The translations under genes were made by a program, and so were the position numbers. From contig NW_024468250.1 in the NCBI RefSeq assembly GCF_002104995.1, forward strand, positions 992,001 to 1,056,000: a stretch of DNA of 64,000 nucleotides. The letters run 5' to 3'. This DNA comes from Linderina pennispora (Eukaryota; Kickxellomycota; Kickxellomycetes; Kickxellales; Kickxellaceae). The notes below the pieces were generated by a model. The model was not told the DNA's origin and did not search any database. It worked only from the letters and a program-made list of their open reading frames with translations. Below are positions 1 through 11,210 of the stretch, piece after piece. Each line of letters opens with the position of its first letter. Position 1 is the first letter of the stretch.

Positions 1-209
1 GAAAAGGATGCGTTGGTTAATGGTGTGGGCAGCCGCTATTTTTTGCAATTCACGTACGCTGCTGAGAGTGGCTAGCCCCCTGGGTGTTCATATATATGGC
101 TAGATTGGTCTCTTTCGTGTCATCCGCGTTGTGCATTTGACACTCCAGGGATCTTCTCCCTTGGATTATTTCCACCTACTTTTGCTTCTACATTCCACCT
201 ATCAAAATA

Positions 210-765
210 ATGCCTATAGTGTCAGTGGCTTCCTCGCTGGTTTCGTCTCACCACATGCCGTACAAGTTCACATATGTCAGCCATAGCAATTTTGATAGCA
301 CCTATTCGCTTATATTTTCCGGCCAACTCGAGAACAGTATGGATGCGGATCTACTCTCGCCAGACTTTACAACCGAAACGGCCAAGAGCAAAATGACGCT
401 CATGTTTCGTTTCAAGGACAACGGGCATGTGATGATGTGTGGCAAGTACGAGGAGCTGACTGGACGGCACGCCACACTGGCTAGGTACGGTACTACATTC
501 AAGGCTGAGCGGCTGCCGTTTGGCAAACGCTGGATGTTCTGCAACAGCGCCGGGTGCTGGTACAACTGGTACATCTCCGAGGAGGGTGATGACATGCTTG
601 TACTCAAGGACTATAACAAGAATATGTTGGCTGAGTTCCATCGCCCGCTGCTCCACTGGAAGATGGAAGGCGTGCTGACTATCCTATTATGACATGGACG
701 AGGGCATGTTTGCGTTGGTACTGCTGACCGCCAAGATGGTGCATCGCAATATTGTAGGCCACTAG
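210..765 (+). CDS. Tubby C-terminal-like (LOR/scramblase-like) protein
   Basis: The ATG at 210 opens a 184-residue protein once one extra base near 685 is discounted. The uncorrected frame stops at 690-692, but the next frame continues with YYDMDEGMFALVLLTAKMV and ends at a TAG at 763-765. The body has alternating beta-strand-like segments (LMFRFKDNGHVMMCGKY, WMFCNSAGCWYNWYIS) followed by a hydrophobic closing helix. This order, strands then a terminal hydrophobic helix after an acidic turn, is typical of the tubby-C-like/LURP-one-related fold. No catalytic residues are known for that fold, and the role here is unknown. Family assignment is inferred from pattern only. Confidence 0.5.
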
Positions 766-1137
766 CTATCTGCTCTGTGATTGTCTTTTGTGTGCCACGC
801 AATGTAAATAAGTCTGGCCAGTGAGAGCATGTCACAATGTATCTGCAGCGCTACTTTTACCGAGTGCTAGTTTTTTTTTTTCGATTTTTGCAATGTGTGA
901 TCTCCGCCTGGGATGTCAGCCGGAATGGTCACACGTACATCAAGCAAGAAGGATATATATAGTGTGCACAGGTAAATTTCGAACGGGCCGAGAGGGCTGC
1001 GGGCACAAAGGGAATTCATAATACATGCAGCGACCGCCTCTCCTTCTTCTCTCTTACGCAGCTTTTATTTACACCATTTATTACGTGCTAAGCTCTTGTT
1101 ATATATTTTTCTGAATTATTCATCTGATAGTAGTGCA
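766..1137. other. Intergenic, no gene seen
   Basis: No convincing coding region. The stretch holds T-rich tracts and a TATATA-like run near 953-960, which could belong to the promoter of the Hsp20-like gene downstream. Confidence 0.5.
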
Positions 1138-1696
1138 ATGTACCGACACCGAAAATCAAAGTCGTCAGGGGACGTGCGCTTCACTGGGGTCACTGTCCGC
1201 CAGGCGCCGCCGCACACCATGACCTGGCACATCTTTAACGGGCGCGCAGAGGAGCCTGACAGCGGGCACTGCCACGCGATCCACCGCTCGAGCAACTTGG
1301 GATCCCTTCCACAAGATTGAAACGCCCGATTTTTTCTACACATACCTGTACTCGTCCGACGACCACTACACCATCGACGTGTTCATTCCAAACACTGTCA
1401 GCCGCAAGGTGATTCTGTACAGGGAGACCCGCATTCTGACAATATATGCGCTGGTTGTAGCACGCCGCACCTGGCACGATTTCAGCACAGGCAGGGACAA
1501 CATCCACGAATTATGGAGAACATATGTGAGGGAGTTCCGGATTCCAAGGGACGTGGATTTCGAAAACATACGGGCGGATTACTACCGCAATGCAATTCAG
1601 ATACGTGTGTGGAGGAGGCCGTCGAGACTCAAGCGCACGCTGAGCTGGGTCGAAGGGAGGTTGAAGCGAAGGAGTTCGCTTGGCATGGCCCAGTGA
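1138..1696 (+). CDS. Hsp20/alpha-crystallin-like protein
   Basis: The start is the ATG at 1138. One extra base near 1295 (in AGCAACT) moves the frame, after which WDPFHKIETPDFFYTYLYSS follows, giving 185 residues in total. The C-terminal half reads like an alpha-crystallin domain: a hydrophobic strand ending in FIPNTV, then VREFRIPRDVDFENIRADYY and a final IQIRVW strand, matching the usual pattern of a phenylalanine-rich strand, a proline-containing turn and an I-x-V end. Small heat-shock proteins of this family hold unfolded clients in the cytosol. It lacks a clear I-x-I tail. A second Hsp20-like gene lies 2 kb downstream on the other side of the aldo/keto reductase. Confidence 0.6.
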
Positions 1697-2233
1697 CCAG
1701 ACCAGGTGCCAGTCTTTTTTAGGGAGGGTGTGAGGCTGCCAGGCCAGTCGTATACTGCATGCAGTTTGTGTCCCCCTCCTCATGCTCGGCTGCTGATAGG
1801 TACACTATCTTACAAGATCTGAGGCTAGTTATAACCTTGCACAGCACCATGTCACTGGAGGCAAGATCCGAGTAACTGCAGCAGCTAGGGACAGATTGTG
1901 GAGTTTTGGCACAGAAAGGGACCCATGTAGGGTGCAATCCTCGGTGGTTGCAAGTGCGCCCCGGCCTAGCAATTTCTGACAAAGCCATGCTGCTTACCCC
2001 TGCCATCCCTTGGCAGCAACTAGTTCCCCTACTCCTACAGCATCGGCATACCAACGTGGTTGCTAATATAAATACCCTCCGTATTGCTGGCCCTGCCCCT
2101 CTGTTCTTCAGCTTACCTCTTCGTTTTTGGTCTCAAGTTCAAAAGAAATACTCTAAATAAAGGTTAGTAGTAATAGCATACATCGTTTGAAGGTAATTTA
2201 TGCCAATGCTAATATCGTATCTGTCAGCTATAG
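1697..2233. other. Intergenic promoter region
   Basis: No gene seen. It contains the probable TATA element of the aldo/keto reductase at 2067-2074. Confidence 0.5.
2067..2074 (+). promoter_or_regulatory. Candidate TATA box of the aldo/keto reductase
   Basis: TATAAATA lies about 160 bases upstream of the ATG at 2234. This is a match to the motif only; the start of transcription is not visible. Confidence 0.35.
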
Positions 2234-3264
2234 ATGGCAAACATTCCTACTATCGAGTTTGGCGTTCCAGGCGACAAGGTCAAGGTGCCGCGCATCGGCC
2301 TCGGCTGCATGGGCTTCTCGCCAATTTACGGTGAAGTCGATGACCAAGAGTCCCTGCAGACGATCAACCACGCCTTGGATGTCGGCTGCAGTTTCCTCGA
2401 CACGGCTGACGTGTACGGCCTAGGCGGAAACGAAAAACTGCTGTCAAATGTGCTGAAGGACCGTCGTGATGACGTGTTCCTTTGCACCAAGTTTGGCAAC
2501 GCCTGGAGGGATCCAGAGCCTGGGTTCCAGGGCGGGTTTGCGGATCTTCTGGTGGGCGTCAAGGGCGACTCCGAGTACGTGCGCAAGTCGTTCCAGAACA
2601 GCCTTGATCGGCTGGGTGTCGACAGAATCGACCTGTACTACCAGCATCGTGTCGACACATCCGTCCCAATCGAGGAGACGGTCGGGGCCATGGCAGAGCT
2701 CGTCAAGGCCGGCAAGGTGCGGTACTTGGGACTATCCGAGTGCTCGGCCGAGACCCTTCGCCGTGCCTACAAGGTGCATCCGATTGCGGCGGTGCAGGTC
2801 GAGTACAACTGCTGGTCGCTGGACATTGAGCAGAACGGGCTGCTTGAAGCCTGCCGCGAGCTGGGTGTCACTGTGGTTGCATATTCGCCGCTTGGCCGTG
2901 GGTTCATGACCGGCCAAATCCGCTCCTTCGACGACCTTCCTGAGAACGATTTCAGGCGTGGCAACCCCCGATTCCAGCCGGAAAACTTCCATGCCAACAT
3001 CAAACTGGTTGAGGCGTTCGAGGAAATGAGTGCCAAGAAGGGTGCAAGCCTGGGCAGCTGGCGCTGGCGTGGGTGCTGGCTCAGGACCGGAACCTGATTG
3101 TGATTCCTGGAACCAAGCGTATCAAGTACTTGGATGAGAACGTTGCATCGGGGCAGGTCCATATCTCTGATGCTGAGAACAAGCAGATCCGCGACATCAT
3201 CAACTCGATCCCCATTTCTGGCGACAGATACTCAAAGTTCGATATGTCGCACACATACAAATAG
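2234..3264 (+). CDS. Aldo/keto reductase
   Basis: NAD(P)H-dependent reductase of aldehydes or ketones, (beta/alpha)8 barrel, about 343 residues. The sequence shows the family order: [12 protein letters not shown] at the N-terminus, [16 protein letters not shown] containing the catalytic Asp and Tyr, a Lys in [15 protein letters not shown] with the active-site His, GLSECS, then VEYNCW and [11 protein letters not shown]. It resembles the fungal/bacterial YakC-type (AKR13-like) subgroup. One base is missing near 3055 (CTGGGCAGCTG); beyond it the frame resumes as [20 protein letters not shown] with the cofactor-binding IPGTKR. The stop is TAG at 3262-3264. The substrate cannot be told from sequence. 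Confidence 0.85.
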
Positions 3265-3561
3265 GCATTTGTGGTTGTGAGCAAAGCATGGTTTACAATA
3301 AAACAGAACCCTCTAAGGCACCCACTGCTTTACTACCCATGCACGGGTGCGGCCATGGGACCAAGAATCACTGACGGTCAGGCCAGTGAGCGAGCGTGGC
3401 CAGGTTTGCATGTCAGCCTAGTCATTGCATGTAGTCTCATGCGCACTATAGCTCTGACCCTTTGTTGGCCTCCATCGAGAGGGATAGGGCTCCAGCCTCC
3501 TTTCCTACCTGTCCATTCCCTCTGCAGTTTTTGCACCTTTTACATACCTGTACAAACCCCC

Positions 3562-4023
3562 ATGCGGCGGCTGTCGAATTTAGACAACAACGTATTTGGC
3601 GCGCATTCGCATTTCCACACAATTTCCGCAAGCTCAGCGGCGGGCCGCACGCTGCCCGACTCGGGCTGGTTCCTGTCGTGGCCTGAGCACCGGCGCACCA
3701 TAGGGCAGCACGGCGACATATTCAGCCGCGGCTTTTTCGATGAGCCGGCAGCAGTCACAACGCGCAGCAAGCAGTCGCATGAGCAGGACGAGATCTGGGT
3801 AACCAACGAGCTGTTCAAGGAGGCGAGGCCAAAAGTAGAAGTCAAGGACGGATTCCTGTGCGTGTATGCGGGGCGGTCACGCACTAATACGCACGGCGGA
3901 GTGGCTGCAAGCGAGACGTCGGAGGTGGTCTACCGCACTCTGCTGCCAGCAGGTGCGGTCCTGTCGAAGCTGTCTGCAAAGCGTAGCGGCGACACGCTCC
4001 ACCTGGTGATTCCAAAGAAATAA
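3562..4023 (+). CDS. Hsp20/alpha-crystallin-like protein (second)
   Basis: I chose the ATG at 3562 (MRRLSNLDNN), giving 153 residues; the open frame extends upstream but that part reads like non-coding sequence. The central segment ELFKEARPKVEVKDGFLCVY and the end LSAKRSGDTLHLVIPKK match the first and last strands of an alpha-crystallin domain (K-x-E-x-K-D-G-x-L-x-V and a terminal I-P-K). It is a likely cytosolic chaperone. The frame is unbroken. It sits 300 bases after the aldo/keto reductase on the same strand and 257 bases before the acyl-CoA dehydrogenase. Confidence 0.6.
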   Translation: MRRLSNLDNNVFGAHSHFHTISASSAAGRTLPDSGWFLSWPEHRRTIGQHGDIFSRGFFDEPAAVTTRSKQSHEQDEIWVTNELFKEARPKVEVKDGFLCVYAGRSRTNTHGGVAASETSEVVYRTLLPAGAVLSKLSAKRSGDTLHLVIPKK

Positions 4024-4280
4024 ACAAGGGCTGCTCTCCAAAGCGGTCACCTGAAGGCGAAGCTCCGAAAGGCGCCGATTTGCCGCTTTGTCACGTGTAA
4101 GGGGCAGTGCCACCCAGAGTTTCACATGCAAGGCGTCCATGTGCACATGGCAGGTGCATTGTCTTTCTCCGGGGAGAATAGCACCTCTCCCACCTTAAAA
4201 ACGCAAGGACCGCCCCGGCAGGAACCTCAGGCTTCCACTTTGTCTCTTCCTCGACACTCTTCCCCTCGACTTTTAATAGA

Positions 4281-5523
4281 ATGCTTCGCTCATCGCTCTT
4301 CAAGACTCTGCGCACGGCGTCTGCCACCCGCGCCTTCACCACATCAGCCCCGGCTCGCCAGTTCACTCTGCAGCTCAGCGAGGACCAGGTGGCGATCCAG
4401 GACCTCGCCCGCAACTTTGCGCGCGACGTCATCATCCCGGCAGCCCCGCACCACGACAAGACCGGCGAGTACCCAGGTCGACGTCATCAAGCAGGCATGG
4501 GAGCTGGGCCTGGTGAACACGCATCATCCCCAGCGAGTACGGCGGCCTGGGCCTGGGAGTGTTTGACGCAGCGCTAGGTGTCCGAGCAGCTCTCGTACGG
4601 CTGCTCAGGGCATCCAGACGGCCATCGAGGCCAACGGACTTGCCGAGGCACCGGTGATTCTGGCCGGCAACGACGCGCAGAAGAAAAAGTACCTGGGGCG
4701 GATGACTGAGGAGCCGCTGATGGCCGGGTACTGCGTGACGGAGCCGGGAGCCGGATCGGATGTGGCCGGCGCCAAGACCACAGGCGGTCAAGAAGGGCGA
4801 CAAGTGGATCGTCAATGGCCAGAAGATGTGGATCACTAACTGGCGGCAAGGCCAACTGGTACTTTTTGCTGGCCAAGACCGACCCGGCGGCCAACGCCGG
4901 CAAGGCCTTCACGGGCTTTATTCGTCGACGCCAACACACCCGGAATCACCGTCGGCCGCAAGGAGTGGAACATGGGGCAGCGCGCATCCGACACCCGCGG
5001 CATTACCTTCGAGGACGTCGAGATCCCCGACGAGAACGTGCTGGGCACGCCCGGCCAGGGCTTCAAGATCGCCATGGGCGCCTTCGACATTACGCGGCCG
5101 TTGGTGGCCTCGGCGGCAGTGGGTGTTGCCCAGCGCGCCATGGACGAGGCTAGCAAGTACGCGCTCGAGCGCAAGACCATGGGCAAGCCCATCATTGCCC
5201 ACCAGGCTGTTGCCTTTATGCTGGCCGACATGGCTATCAACACTGAAGCCTCGCGCATGATGGTGTGGAAGGCCGCGTGGCTGCGCGACCAGAACCAGCG
5301 CAACAGCTACTATGCGTCCATTGCCAAGGCCCTGGCGTCCGAGACCGCAAACAAGTGCGCCCAGGATGCGGTCCAGATCTTCGGCGGCAACGGCTTCAAC
5401 ACCGAGTACCCGGTCGAGAAGCTGTACCGGGATGCCAAGATCTTCATGATCTATGAGGGCACGTCGCAGATCCAGCGCCTGGTTATCTCGCGGGCAGTTG
5501 CTGATGCGGCCAAGGAGCTTTGA
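4281..5523 (+). CDS. Medium-chain acyl-CoA dehydrogenase, mitochondrial
   Basis: FAD enzyme of the first step of fatty-acid beta-oxidation. The N-terminus ([20 protein letters not shown]) is a typical mitochondrial presequence. Family motifs follow: [14 protein letters not shown] (flavin/substrate site), [38 protein letters not shown] and [10 protein letters not shown], whose Glu (about residue 390) is the catalytic base position used by the medium-chain class. Seven separate one-base insertions lie between about 4478 and 4925; removing them gives 1236 bases, a 411-residue protein of normal family length. The last 600 bases are unbroken. The even conservation between shifts argues for sequence error, but a recent pseudogene is not excluded. 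Confidence 0.88.
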
Positions 5524-5805
5524 GTTTAGATCGAGAAAATTGCCTAATATTACTTGAATTTACATTAGCTCTGCTGCATACTAGCTGCCCTGCGCCCCAC
5601 GGATCCTCCTTTGCCGTCTAGCAGAGTTTGTTTCTGCGCACCTGTTACTTCTGTACGCCATCCACCCTTGACAGCCGTGGGAGATAATCAGCCAGCAAAC
5701 ACAGCGCGCAGCTGTGGAGAGTGCAACATTCAGGATGCTGGCTGTAGAGATACTGATACTGCCGTTGTCTGTCTTCATGGTACTTTTGCATTTTCTTTGT
5801 AATAG

Positions 5806-6270
5806 TTAGTAGAACATAATCAATACAACGCCCGCGGCAAACCCAATAGTCGAGATTCCACGATACACCGTGTATTCCCGCTCAGCATTACCCATGAAGT
5901 GGAAGTGGTCAACCAGCATGCCCATGACCATCTGCGCAACCACCGACAGGGCAATGCAGATGCCGACACCGCGCCTCGGGATCATGTAGGTGATCACAAA
6001 CACGTAGAAAGCGCCGCACAACCCGCCTATCCATGCATACCACGGAGAGTCGCCGAGCTGCTGCTTGTAGTCCAGATTCTTGGCCCCCTTGCTTTCGCCG
6101 ATCCAGATAATAAAGCAAACCACCATGCCGCCAAAGAATGTCACCCAGGGCACGATCTGGCCCGGCACCTTCATGCCTCCGGCGCCATTCACCGTCGCCT
6201 GCACCGCCAGCGCGCACCCAGCTACCAGACACAGGAAGATACAGAATCCAGCGTTATCGATCGCCGACAT
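5806..6270 (-). CDS. YdcZ-type (DMT superfamily, DUF606) membrane protein
   Basis: Intact 154-residue protein with about five membrane segments: AGFCIFLCLVAGCALAVQAT, IVPWVTFFGGMVVCFIIW, WYAWIGGLCGAFYVFVITYM, GVGICIALSVVAQMVMGMLV and ISTIGFAAGVVLIMFY. The pattern A-V-Q-A-x-V-N-G in the first segment, P-W-Y-A-W-I-G-G-L-x-G-A-F-Y-V in the middle and L-V-D-H-F in the fourth is characteristic of the YdcZ half of the drug/metabolite transporter superfamily, best known from bacteria and also present in fungi. The substrate is unknown. It is transcribed towards MCAD, with a 282-base gap between the two stops. Confidence 0.75.
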   Translation of the reverse strand: MSAIDNAGFCIFLCLVAGCALAVQATVNGAGGMKVPGQIVPWVTFFGGMVVCFIIWIGESKGAKNLDYKQQLGDSPWYAWIGGLCGAFYVFVITYMIPRRGVGICIALSVVAQMVMGMLVDHFHFMGNAEREYTVYRGISTIGFAAGVVLIMFY

Positions 6271-6863
6271 GGTGAAAAAGTAGGGTTTAGTATGAATGAA
6301 AAGCTACGCGTAGAGACCAAAAGCAGAGGCAAGGTTTATCAGTGAGTCCGGGGATCGCAAAATGGACAGACCCGTATCTTTCGGTTTGTTTGTGCCTCCC
6401 TCTCCCCTTTTCCTGCGCCCAGCAGCGGGGATCGGGAGAGATGAGCAGGAGAAAAACTTTTTACACCTCGGTCAAAACACGCTTGCCCTGTGTACCACTG
6501 AGCATCGCCACAGAGACCCAACGGAAAATTCTATAGTTGTAAAAATTTCTCTATTCGGCATCCCGCGCTCCCCACCTATCACATTTGTCGCAGATCTCGC
6601 AGTCTTTACATGTAAAGACGCGGGTCACCCTCCCGGGTATATGTTCCTGAAAGCCACCAGATGTCGCAAAATGCGTGCTGGTACCCGGGAGACATTGCAG
6701 ATACAGCCGGGGGTAGCCTCTTTGCAGCTAAAAGCCACCCGCCCACCACGAGAGAAACTATCCGTGACACATTCGGCAGGTAAATGAAAGGCGAGGGAGG
6801 CCACTCTGCTTTCCTCCACCTCCCCCATCCTGTAGTCTTTAAATTTGCACTCTAATTCTCAAT
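6271..6863. other. Divergent promoter region, no gene seen
   Basis: Lies between the minus-strand YdcZ-type gene and the plus-strand 7TM-RGS gene. No coding signal. It would serve as promoter for both. Confidence 0.45.
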
Positions 6864-8542
6864 ATGTCTGATAGCGTTATTGGCACCAATGACAACAAGG
6901 CTCCGCTGGACTCCCTCAGCGACCATGCCACCTATGTCCGCATGGCTGTGATCATGTGTATCCTGGCACTCTACATTGTCTATGTGGCATGGTCGACGTG
7001 GCTCTTTGCAAGACGCACGGCAGCGTGTCCGCGAGCTGGTCCACCGGCCCATCCCGCTGCTTGCTAGCACAGACCGCCGGATGCCTTTTGTTGGGCATCT
7101 ACGGTCTGCTGTGCACGGCGCTGCCCCAGTTCCCGTGCTTTGTGCAGCTCTGGCTGCTGACCATTGGCCTGACTCTTCTGATGATTGCGCTGGCTACGCG
7201 CGCCACGCAGCTCATCATCATGGCCAAGATGCACCAGGTGAAGAGCCAGCTGGCGGCGCTCGGCGGCGTGGGCATGACGCATGCGTGCTCTCAAATCACT
7301 CCTGCGGATTCCTCGGCTGGCAACCAGAGCAGCGCCAGACTGAGCGAATTTGCCGCTGGTCCCGGTCCGTTCCCAGCGGACAGCATGCATCTGGCGCCGG
7401 TGCTCAGGAAAGGCGACTATTCGGAGCGTATCCGTCTGCACACGAGCCTGGTGCGGTGTCAGCGGGTGCGGAAACTCACCAGCGACAGCCGGATGAAGCA
7501 GTACGCGGCCTGTCCTGCTCATGTGCATGTTCATCATGACCCTGCTGATCAACATACTGTCGCCCAAGTTCTCGCTTATCCCGACAAACACTGAATGTGG
7601 GTTTGTCTGGGGCATTTTCCCCATCATCGCCATCTACGGCACCTTCCTGGTCATCGTCGTGCCTGTGTTGCTGATCATGCTGTGGTCAGTCGAGGACGTG
7701 TACGGAATCAAGGACCGACCTGGCCATCTGCGCTGCATTAACCACGCTCTGCCTGGTGCTGATGATAGTCTGGAACGTCAAGCTGGTGGCCGCTCAGGAA
7801 GCCGATTTCCTTCGCAGTTCTTCGTCTGGTTGTCGGCATGCGTCCTGCACTTTATGTCGATTTCCTGGCCGGTGATCCGCGCCCGCCGCCTGGCCACGTC
7901 GCCGGGTGGCGATGCCTGGCTTAACGCGCAGCAGTACAAGTCGCAGGCAGCTTCCGGCGACGAGGCATTGTCGCCACGGCAATGCGAGTTTTTTGCCATG
8001 CTTGAGAGCGACATCGAATACGAGCGGTTCCGTCGGTACGCTGCCGCCTGCTTCTGCTCAGAGCTCACCTGCGTTCCTTGACGAATACCAGATTCTAAAG
8101 TACTGCACTGTGCATGCGCTTGAGCAGCGCGCCAGTTTTGTGCGGTCGCGGTCGCCGACCAACGTCAATGATATTTACGACAGACTGGTTGGTGACCGCG
8201 AGCGAAACCGCCCGCTGCGCCTCTACACCCACGTCACCGTCGGCATTCTGGAGACTGTCAGCGCTGTGTTTCCCGGCCTCCAGTTCTCCAAGGACTCGTT
8301 CTTCCCAAGCACAATCGCCTATGTGTATGTGTCGCTGGTGTCGACGTATATCCACCCAGAGTCACACTTGGCCATCAACGTGACCCGGCCACATTGCCGA
8401 CGATATCCTTGACAAGCTCCACAAGCGCGAGATGACGCTGGGCGCGCTCGACACTGCCAAGGACGAGGTTCTGAGGCTGCTCTACACTGATGTGTATCTA
8501 AGATACTGCTCCAAGCAGGACCGCGTCGACAGCTCCAGGTAG
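6864..8542 (+). CDS. 7TM receptor with C-terminal RGS domain
   Basis: Predicted plasma-membrane receptor that accelerates G-alpha GTP hydrolysis through a C-terminal RGS domain, the architecture of plant RGS1 and fungal GprK-type proteins. Seven indels (six insertions, one deletion) are needed; the corrected length is 557 residues. Membrane segments include MAVIMCILALYIVYVAWSTW, CLLLGIYGLLCTALPQF, LWLLTIGLTLLMIALATRA, MCMFIMTLLINIL, GIFPIIAIYGTFLVIVVPVL and FVWLSACVLHFMSISWPVI. The RGS core is visible as SDIEYERFRRYAAACFCSEL, FLDEYQILKYC, AINVT and DEVLRLLYTDVYLRYC. The second copy at 33.5-35.3 kb supports every frame change. Its stop is 55 bases from that of the convergent P450 gene. Confidence 0.8.
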
Positions 8543-8596
8543 CGAAAAAGAAAAAGCACAGAAGTTTATTCTAATGATCATTAAATATCCCCTCAT

Positions 8597-10155
8597 TCAG
8601 CGCTTGGTGATAACAATATTGCAATCGCGCTCAGGGAAACGCGGATGCGACAGCAGCGTGTGCTTGCGCGGCATAATGACCGGCTCACCGTCCTCGCCCA
8701 GAACCTCGGGGCCGAACAGCGAGTCCTCAGGCAGCTCAAAATTGAACCGGCTGATCAGGTTCGCCAGGGTCACGAAAATCTCAACATACGCCAGGTGCTT
8801 GCCAGGGCACACGCGCACGCCGGCGCTGAACGTCAGCAGCTGCTGCTTCATTTCGGGATTGGCAAGGAAGCGGTCCGGATTGAACACGTGCGGGTTCTCC
8901 CACACATCCGCATTCATCTGCGAGCCGCCCAGGCACACGGTCAGCTGAGTAGCCCTCGGGGATGAAATGGCCCTGGAAGGTTGCGCCGCCTTGCGGCACT
9001 ACCCGGGCCACATTGCCGGCCACTGGGCGGATGCGCATCGACTCGTACACGCAGGCCTCCATCAGCGGCAGCTGCGCCTTGGCTTCCTCGTATGTGATGA
9101 TATGGTCCCGGTCGAATGCTGCACGCACCTCCTCCTTGACGCGCTTGTACCAGACCGGATGCAGAAGCATCAGATGCGTAGTCCAGCACAGCGAGCTGCT
9201 GGTGGTGTCGGTTCCGGCAATGATTGTCACGATGCTCTCCGAGACCACCTCCGATGGCGTCATCTTGATTTTGGACTCGGGGTCCTCGGCATCAATGAAC
9301 GACTGCAGGATGTCCGCGGGCGGCTCAATGCCCTCCCTGACCTTCTGCTTGCGCTCGTCAATGACCGACTTGCCAAAGGCAATCAGCTCGTCGACACTGC
9401 GGCGGATCTTGCGAGTGAAAGTAGCGCAGAGGTTGGTACTTTGTAACCGGGGAAAATCATCTCGCTGACCAGCAGTGCCATTGACTTTTCAATCCAGTTG
9501 ATCAGCTGCCGGTTGCCCGAGCGCAGCGCATCAAAGTACCTGCCAAATGCCAGCACCGAGATCACGTCAAAGGTCATCAGCATATACGTATTGTAGTAGC
9601 TGACCTGTGGCACGACCGCCGGGCGCGCTGTCGATGGCGCTATTCCACTGCTCGATGACGGGCAAAATGCCGCATTCCAGGATCTTGGGCTGCATCTTGC
9701 GCAGACTGGCCGGGTTGAATGTTGGGCCCACCTGCCGCCGCCGCTGCTTGTTGGCCTCCGGGTCGACTGATGTCACCAGGTTCGGCTCAATAAATGTGAC
9801 GTGCTCGTAGTCCTTGTCCTTGCGGAATGCGTGTGTGGACAGCACCGCGCGGCAGTCGCTTGGATCGCACAGGGCAATCTTGCGCGGACCAACCAGGAAT
9901 ATGTTGCCATACTGCCGGTAGTTGCGAAGAATGTACTCGGACTCGTTGCCAGCAAACTTGTTCTTCCAGAACACCATCTTGTTGAACCGCGCCATGAAGT
10001 CGCCTGGGAATCTTGCGCACCGGAGAAAGAAACAGGGCGTAGATGAGCTGGTACAGTGGGTAGGCGCACACTGCTGCCATAGCCGCCTGTCTGGTGAGGT
10101 AGGGTGCGATGCTCTCGAGCACCCTGTCCATCGCTGGAATATCTACAGAGTACAT
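8597..10155 (-). CDS. Cytochrome P450 monooxygenase
   Basis: Heme-thiolate monooxygenase, probably ER-anchored by the N-terminal hydrophobic helix (AAMAAVCAYPLYQLIYALFL) followed by the proline hinge SPVRKIPGDF. Visible motifs: I-helix AGTDTTSS, ExxR in YESMRIRP, PERF-like FNPDRF and the heme loop FSAGVRVCPGKH with Cys near residue 441. Four indels (three insertions, one deletion near 9445) restore 518 residues, a normal P450 length. I prefer the ATG at 10153-10155 (MYSVDIPAMDRV); an internal ATG at 10131 is an alternative. The substrate and CYP family cannot be assigned by eye. Confidence 0.9.
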
Positions 10156-11210
10156 CAGAGATTCAAAAATAATACAGGAGAGGAAATGGCGAATTATGAG
10201 AGATAAAAAAATAAACACTGTCCAATTCCGGACTGTCTACCAGTCTCCTTTCTGGTCTCTTAAATACCACTTGCATTGCACGCAGACGGCCTCTATGGAG
10301 CCTACACACATCCATTTGACAGTCGGACAGGACTGTTTCGGACCCCTGGAGGCACCGCTCGGATGTACAAGCATGGAAAAAGAGGCTGTGGAGGAGGGTT
10401 CGTTTCACGAGCATCCAGGACACGCAGTGGTCCTAACCAGTAAGGGATGAAAACGGCAGACTCGCTCGAACGCGCCAATCATGACTCGCCCGCGCAGCTC
10501 AGACATACAGAGTGGGGGACCGTCCAAAAGAAATAAAGCGGCTTCTATATCCGCGGACCCGCCAAGATTGCCACCTTCCAAGGTGTGACAAGCTCTGAAA
10601 ACGAAAATGAAGGCAGTCCAGGGACAGAAATCCCGTCAGCTCCGTGCTGGTCGGAACGAGAGGACATGAGGTTTCCGAGAAGACGCCGCACTGAATGTGA
10701 ATCCAGGACCGCGCAATTCGAGTTCATAAACCCCTCATAACTCTCCCCCATGTCCCCCCATCCACCACACAGTTTCGCGGAGGCCTTCGCCCTGCTGCTC
10801 TGGATATTTTGTTTGGGACCATGCTTGGTAGTTCAATTAGCGCTGAGTGGACAATCCTCCCCCACACTATTTCTCTGGCCTGCCAGAATCGATTGCCAAA
10901 TGCCAGTCTAATTGCGAATGGCATCGCGCTGCAGAGGAGATGCAAGACGCTGCATTCTCCGCCTGCCCGTCCCAGCAAGCCAGAGCGATGAACAACAGGG
11001 CTGTGAAATTAGATTAGATCCAGCGATGATGTGCTGTTGCCAGCAGCAAGGGGAGGAGAGAGGACATGTGCATCGTAGCAAACACCCGGCGCACCCTAGA
11101 AGCCATCCGGGAATCCAGTTTAGACTACCTCTACATACAAGCTGCAATTTATTTTTGGAACCAAGTCCACCTCTTGGATAACAGCAAGCACACATGTTCC
11201 AGCGCATGGC
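10156..11210. other. Intergenic, no gene seen
   Basis: About 1 kb between the P450 start and the end of the first array receptor. Short open frames on both strands lack domain-like or codon-like character. I see nothing supportable. Confidence 0.45.
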
